The position numbers were made by a program, and so were the translations under genes. 64,000 bases of DNA, taken from an uncultured Clostridium sp. (GTDB lineage Bacteria; Bacillota; Clostridia; Clostridiales; Clostridiaceae). Shown here piece after piece: positions 63,724 to 64,000 of the stretch. Numbering within the stretch: position 1 is the stretch's first letter; the number at the start of each line of letters is the position of its first letter. The stretch lies in assembly GCF_934754925.1 (NCBI RefSeq), contig NZ_CAKVJA010000007.1, forward strand, positions 1-64,000, in the 5' to 3' direction. The notes beneath the pieces were generated by a model, which ran no database searches, had not been told where the DNA came from, and saw nothing but the letters and a program-made list of their open reading frames with translations.

Positions 63724-64000
63724 ATGAAGACAGTATATATGGATTATGCGGCTACTACTTATGTAAAGCCAGAAGTTTTAAATGAAATGCTACCATATTT
63801 TACAGAAAAGTTTGGTAATCCATCATCTTTTTATGGAATATCAAGAGAAACTAAAATGGCAATAGATAAGGCAAGAGGGCAAGTTGCTAAAGCTTTAAAT
63901 TGTGATATGAATGAGGTTTACTTCACAGGGGGTGGATCTGAGTCAGATAACTGGGCAATAAAAGGTATTGCATCAGCACATAGAAAAAAGGGAAATCATA
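63724..64000 (+). CDS. NifS/IscS-type cysteine desulfurase (partial, N-terminus)
   Basis: The first 92 residues run to the window edge. MKTVYMDYAATTYVKPEVL, FGNPSSFYG and VYFTGGGSESDNWAIKG are the N-terminal signatures of PLP-dependent class V cysteine desulfurases, which remove sulfur from cysteine for cluster assembly. The PLP Lys and catalytic Cys lie outside. It begins three bases after iscR with GAGGAGTG upstream, so the two are co-transcribed. Confidence 0.93.
   Translation, partial: MKTVYMDYAATTYVKPEVLNEMLPYFTEKFGNPSSFYGISRETKMAIDKARGQVAKALNCDMNEVYFTGGGSESDNWAIKGIASAHRKKGNH

Overview
The window is a single, very A+T-rich contig from a strictly anaerobic, low-GC Firmicute, almost certainly Clostridium sensu stricto. 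Supporting this are a NADH-linked bifunctional AdhE, an anaerobic sulfite reductase (asrABC), rubrerythrin, class I-type PurE without PurK, strong AGGAGG ribosome sites, TTGACA/TATAAT promoters and many hairpin-T-tract terminators. It is ordinary chromosome: I see no rRNA, tRNA, phage, insertion sequence or CRISPR array. I cannot name the species.

Layout. 1-4.4 kb: end of a phosphodiesterase-like gene, an MFS (UMF1) transporter, a HAD phosphatase, a tandem pair of membrane-anchored Mrr-like nuclease proteins (one with a destroyed active site) and a degenerate Nudix gene. 4.5-9 kb: ABC exporter, thioredoxin plus an unusual thioredoxin reductase, deoxynucleoside kinase, exported protein. 9-18 kb: NadE, NfeD/SPFH pair, rubrerythrin, HelD, and a cis-prenyltransferase/CrtI-like desaturase operon. 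18.2-29.6 kb: complete purine operon purL-E-C-F-M-N-H-D behind a strong promoter with PurBox-like pairs. 29.8-39.5 kb: FliB, DUF1275, Nudix, a Crp-type regulator with cytidine deaminase, Nnr, L,D-transpeptidase, MgtC, DUF4317 and a broken TipAL-type regulator. 39.7-44.2 kb: phosphoesterase, two U32-type iron-sulfur proteins and a tRNA-dihydrouridine synthase. 44.3-51.5 kb: hydrolase, SEC-C protein, MarR, HutP, and a three-gene ABC importer. 51.6-58.5 kb: redox region with adhE, a Crp/Fnr regulator and asrABC, carrying Rex-type operators. 58.7-64 kb: exported proteins including a CAP-domain protein, RarA, CyuA-type cysteine desulfidase, IscR and the start of a NifS-type cysteine desulfurase.

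How parts fit together. adhE and asrABC both consume NADH, and both have 18-bp Rex-type palindromes near their promoters; asrABC also has a TGTGA-N6-TCACA palindrome whose centre falls about 41.5 bp before the predicted start, next to a Crp-family gene whose recognition helix has the R-E-x-x-x-R pattern that reads TGTGA. The purine operon makes IMP from PRPP. CyuA, IscR and NifS form a cysteine/iron-sulfur theme at the right end.

Most interesting leads: the U32-U32-Dus cluster (possible oxygen-independent hydroxylation), the active/dead Mrr pair, the Crp/Rex dual control of asrABC, a thioredoxin reductase lacking NADPH motifs, the cis-prenyltransferase/CrtI pair, and two related large foldback repeats at 1.45 and 13.4 kb.
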